From: Pleodorina starrii
Taxonomy: Eukaryota > Chlorophyta > Chlorophyceae > Chlamydomonadales > Volvocaceae
NCBI GenBank assembly: GCA_030267565.1
Contig: BRXU01000023.1
Location: 1,649,001-1,713,000, forward strand
Direction of reading: 5' to 3'
DNA: 64,000 nucleotides
The notes beneath the pieces are model-generated. The model was not told where the DNA came from, ran no database searches, and saw nothing but the letters and a program-made list of their open reading frames with translations. Made by a program: the position numbers and the translations under genes. Position 1 is the stretch's first letter; the number at the start of each line of letters is the position of its first letter. Of this stretch, positions 63,874-64,000 are shown one piece after another.

Positions 63874-64000
63874 TCTTCCAAGTTAGACATGACGAGAATG
63901 GGCTACTTGCAAGTAGCCCATTCGAGAATGGGCTACTTGCAAGTAGACGAGAATGGGCTACTTGCAAGTAGCCCATTCTCGTCATGTCTAACTTGGAAGA
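63874..64000. repeat. 50-bp perfect inverted repeat with nested palindromes
   Basis: 63874-63923 and 63951-64000 are exact reverse complements over 50 bases, separated by a 27-nt spacer. The 14-bp palindrome CTACTTGCAAGTAG occurs three times (once in each arm and once in the spacer), within GAATGGGCTACTTGC-type half-sites. The structure touches the window edge and may continue. It lies 28 nt upstream of the minus-strand ORF start at 63845, which fits a transposon terminal or subterminal repeat or its promoter. Confidence 0.95.

Larger units (their letters stand above)
61881..64000. mobile_element. Transposon or nested transposons at the right edge
   Basis: The transposase fragment on the plus strand, the degraded ORF on the minus strand, the palindrome at 62884-62904 and the 50-bp inverted repeats at 63874-64000 occur together in about 2 kb. 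The opposite orientation of the two coding parts suggests either two nested elements or one element with divergent genes. No matching terminal repeat was found on the left side, so the borders are approximate. Confidence 0.55.

Overview
This is a GC-rich nuclear segment from a eukaryote, most likely a green alga of the Volvocales (Chlamydomonas/Volvox relatives). Evidence: genes are split into many short exons by GT-AG introns with GTGAGT/GTGCGT-type donors; introns are full of micro- and minisatellites; fragments of the Chlamydomonas-type telomere unit TTTTAGGG recur; TGTAA poly(A)-signal candidates lie downstream of two genes; and two genes encode chloroplast-type proteins (SDR39U1/GC1-like epimerase and 2-carboxyarabinitol-1-phosphatase-like). 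All exon models were built by hand from conserved protein sequence, splice sites and reading phase; no transcript data were available.

Layout. 112-27130 (minus): one very large gene of 56 phase-consistent exons encoding about 2,557 aa, with an N-terminal MGAGCC (myristoylation/palmitoylation-like) start, two ankyrin-repeat arrays, an acidic and Ser/Ala-rich middle, and a roughly 805-residue C-terminus I do not recognise. 27131-30306: mostly intergenic, with a possible small plus-strand gene start at 29060. 30307-34688 (minus): histidine-phosphatase gene of the CA1Pase type, 8 exons, 631 aa. 34.7-36.7 kb: intergenic, with an 11-bp x18 minisatellite and a GGACA array. 36709-42916 (minus): SDR39U1-like epimerase, 12 exons, 347 aa. 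43-48 kb: no gene I can complete, though several minus-strand stretches look like exons. 48039-59975 and probably beyond (minus): GAF-domain protein kinase, at least 18 exons and 1,556 aa, 5' end unresolved. 60.2-64 kb: transposon-rich, with a three-exon Tc1/mariner-type transposase fragment (plus), a degraded Arg/Gly-Ala-rich ORF (minus), and a 50-bp perfect inverted repeat reaching the window edge.

All four host genes read on the minus strand, but each has its own start and stop, as expected of separate nuclear transcription units. Two are probably chloroplast-targeted. The kinase and the acylated ankyrin protein are plausible signalling or scaffold proteins, with no direct evidence that they act together. 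The most notable items are the giant ankyrin protein with its unknown C-terminus, four GC-AG introns spread over two genes, and the nested palindromes at the right edge.
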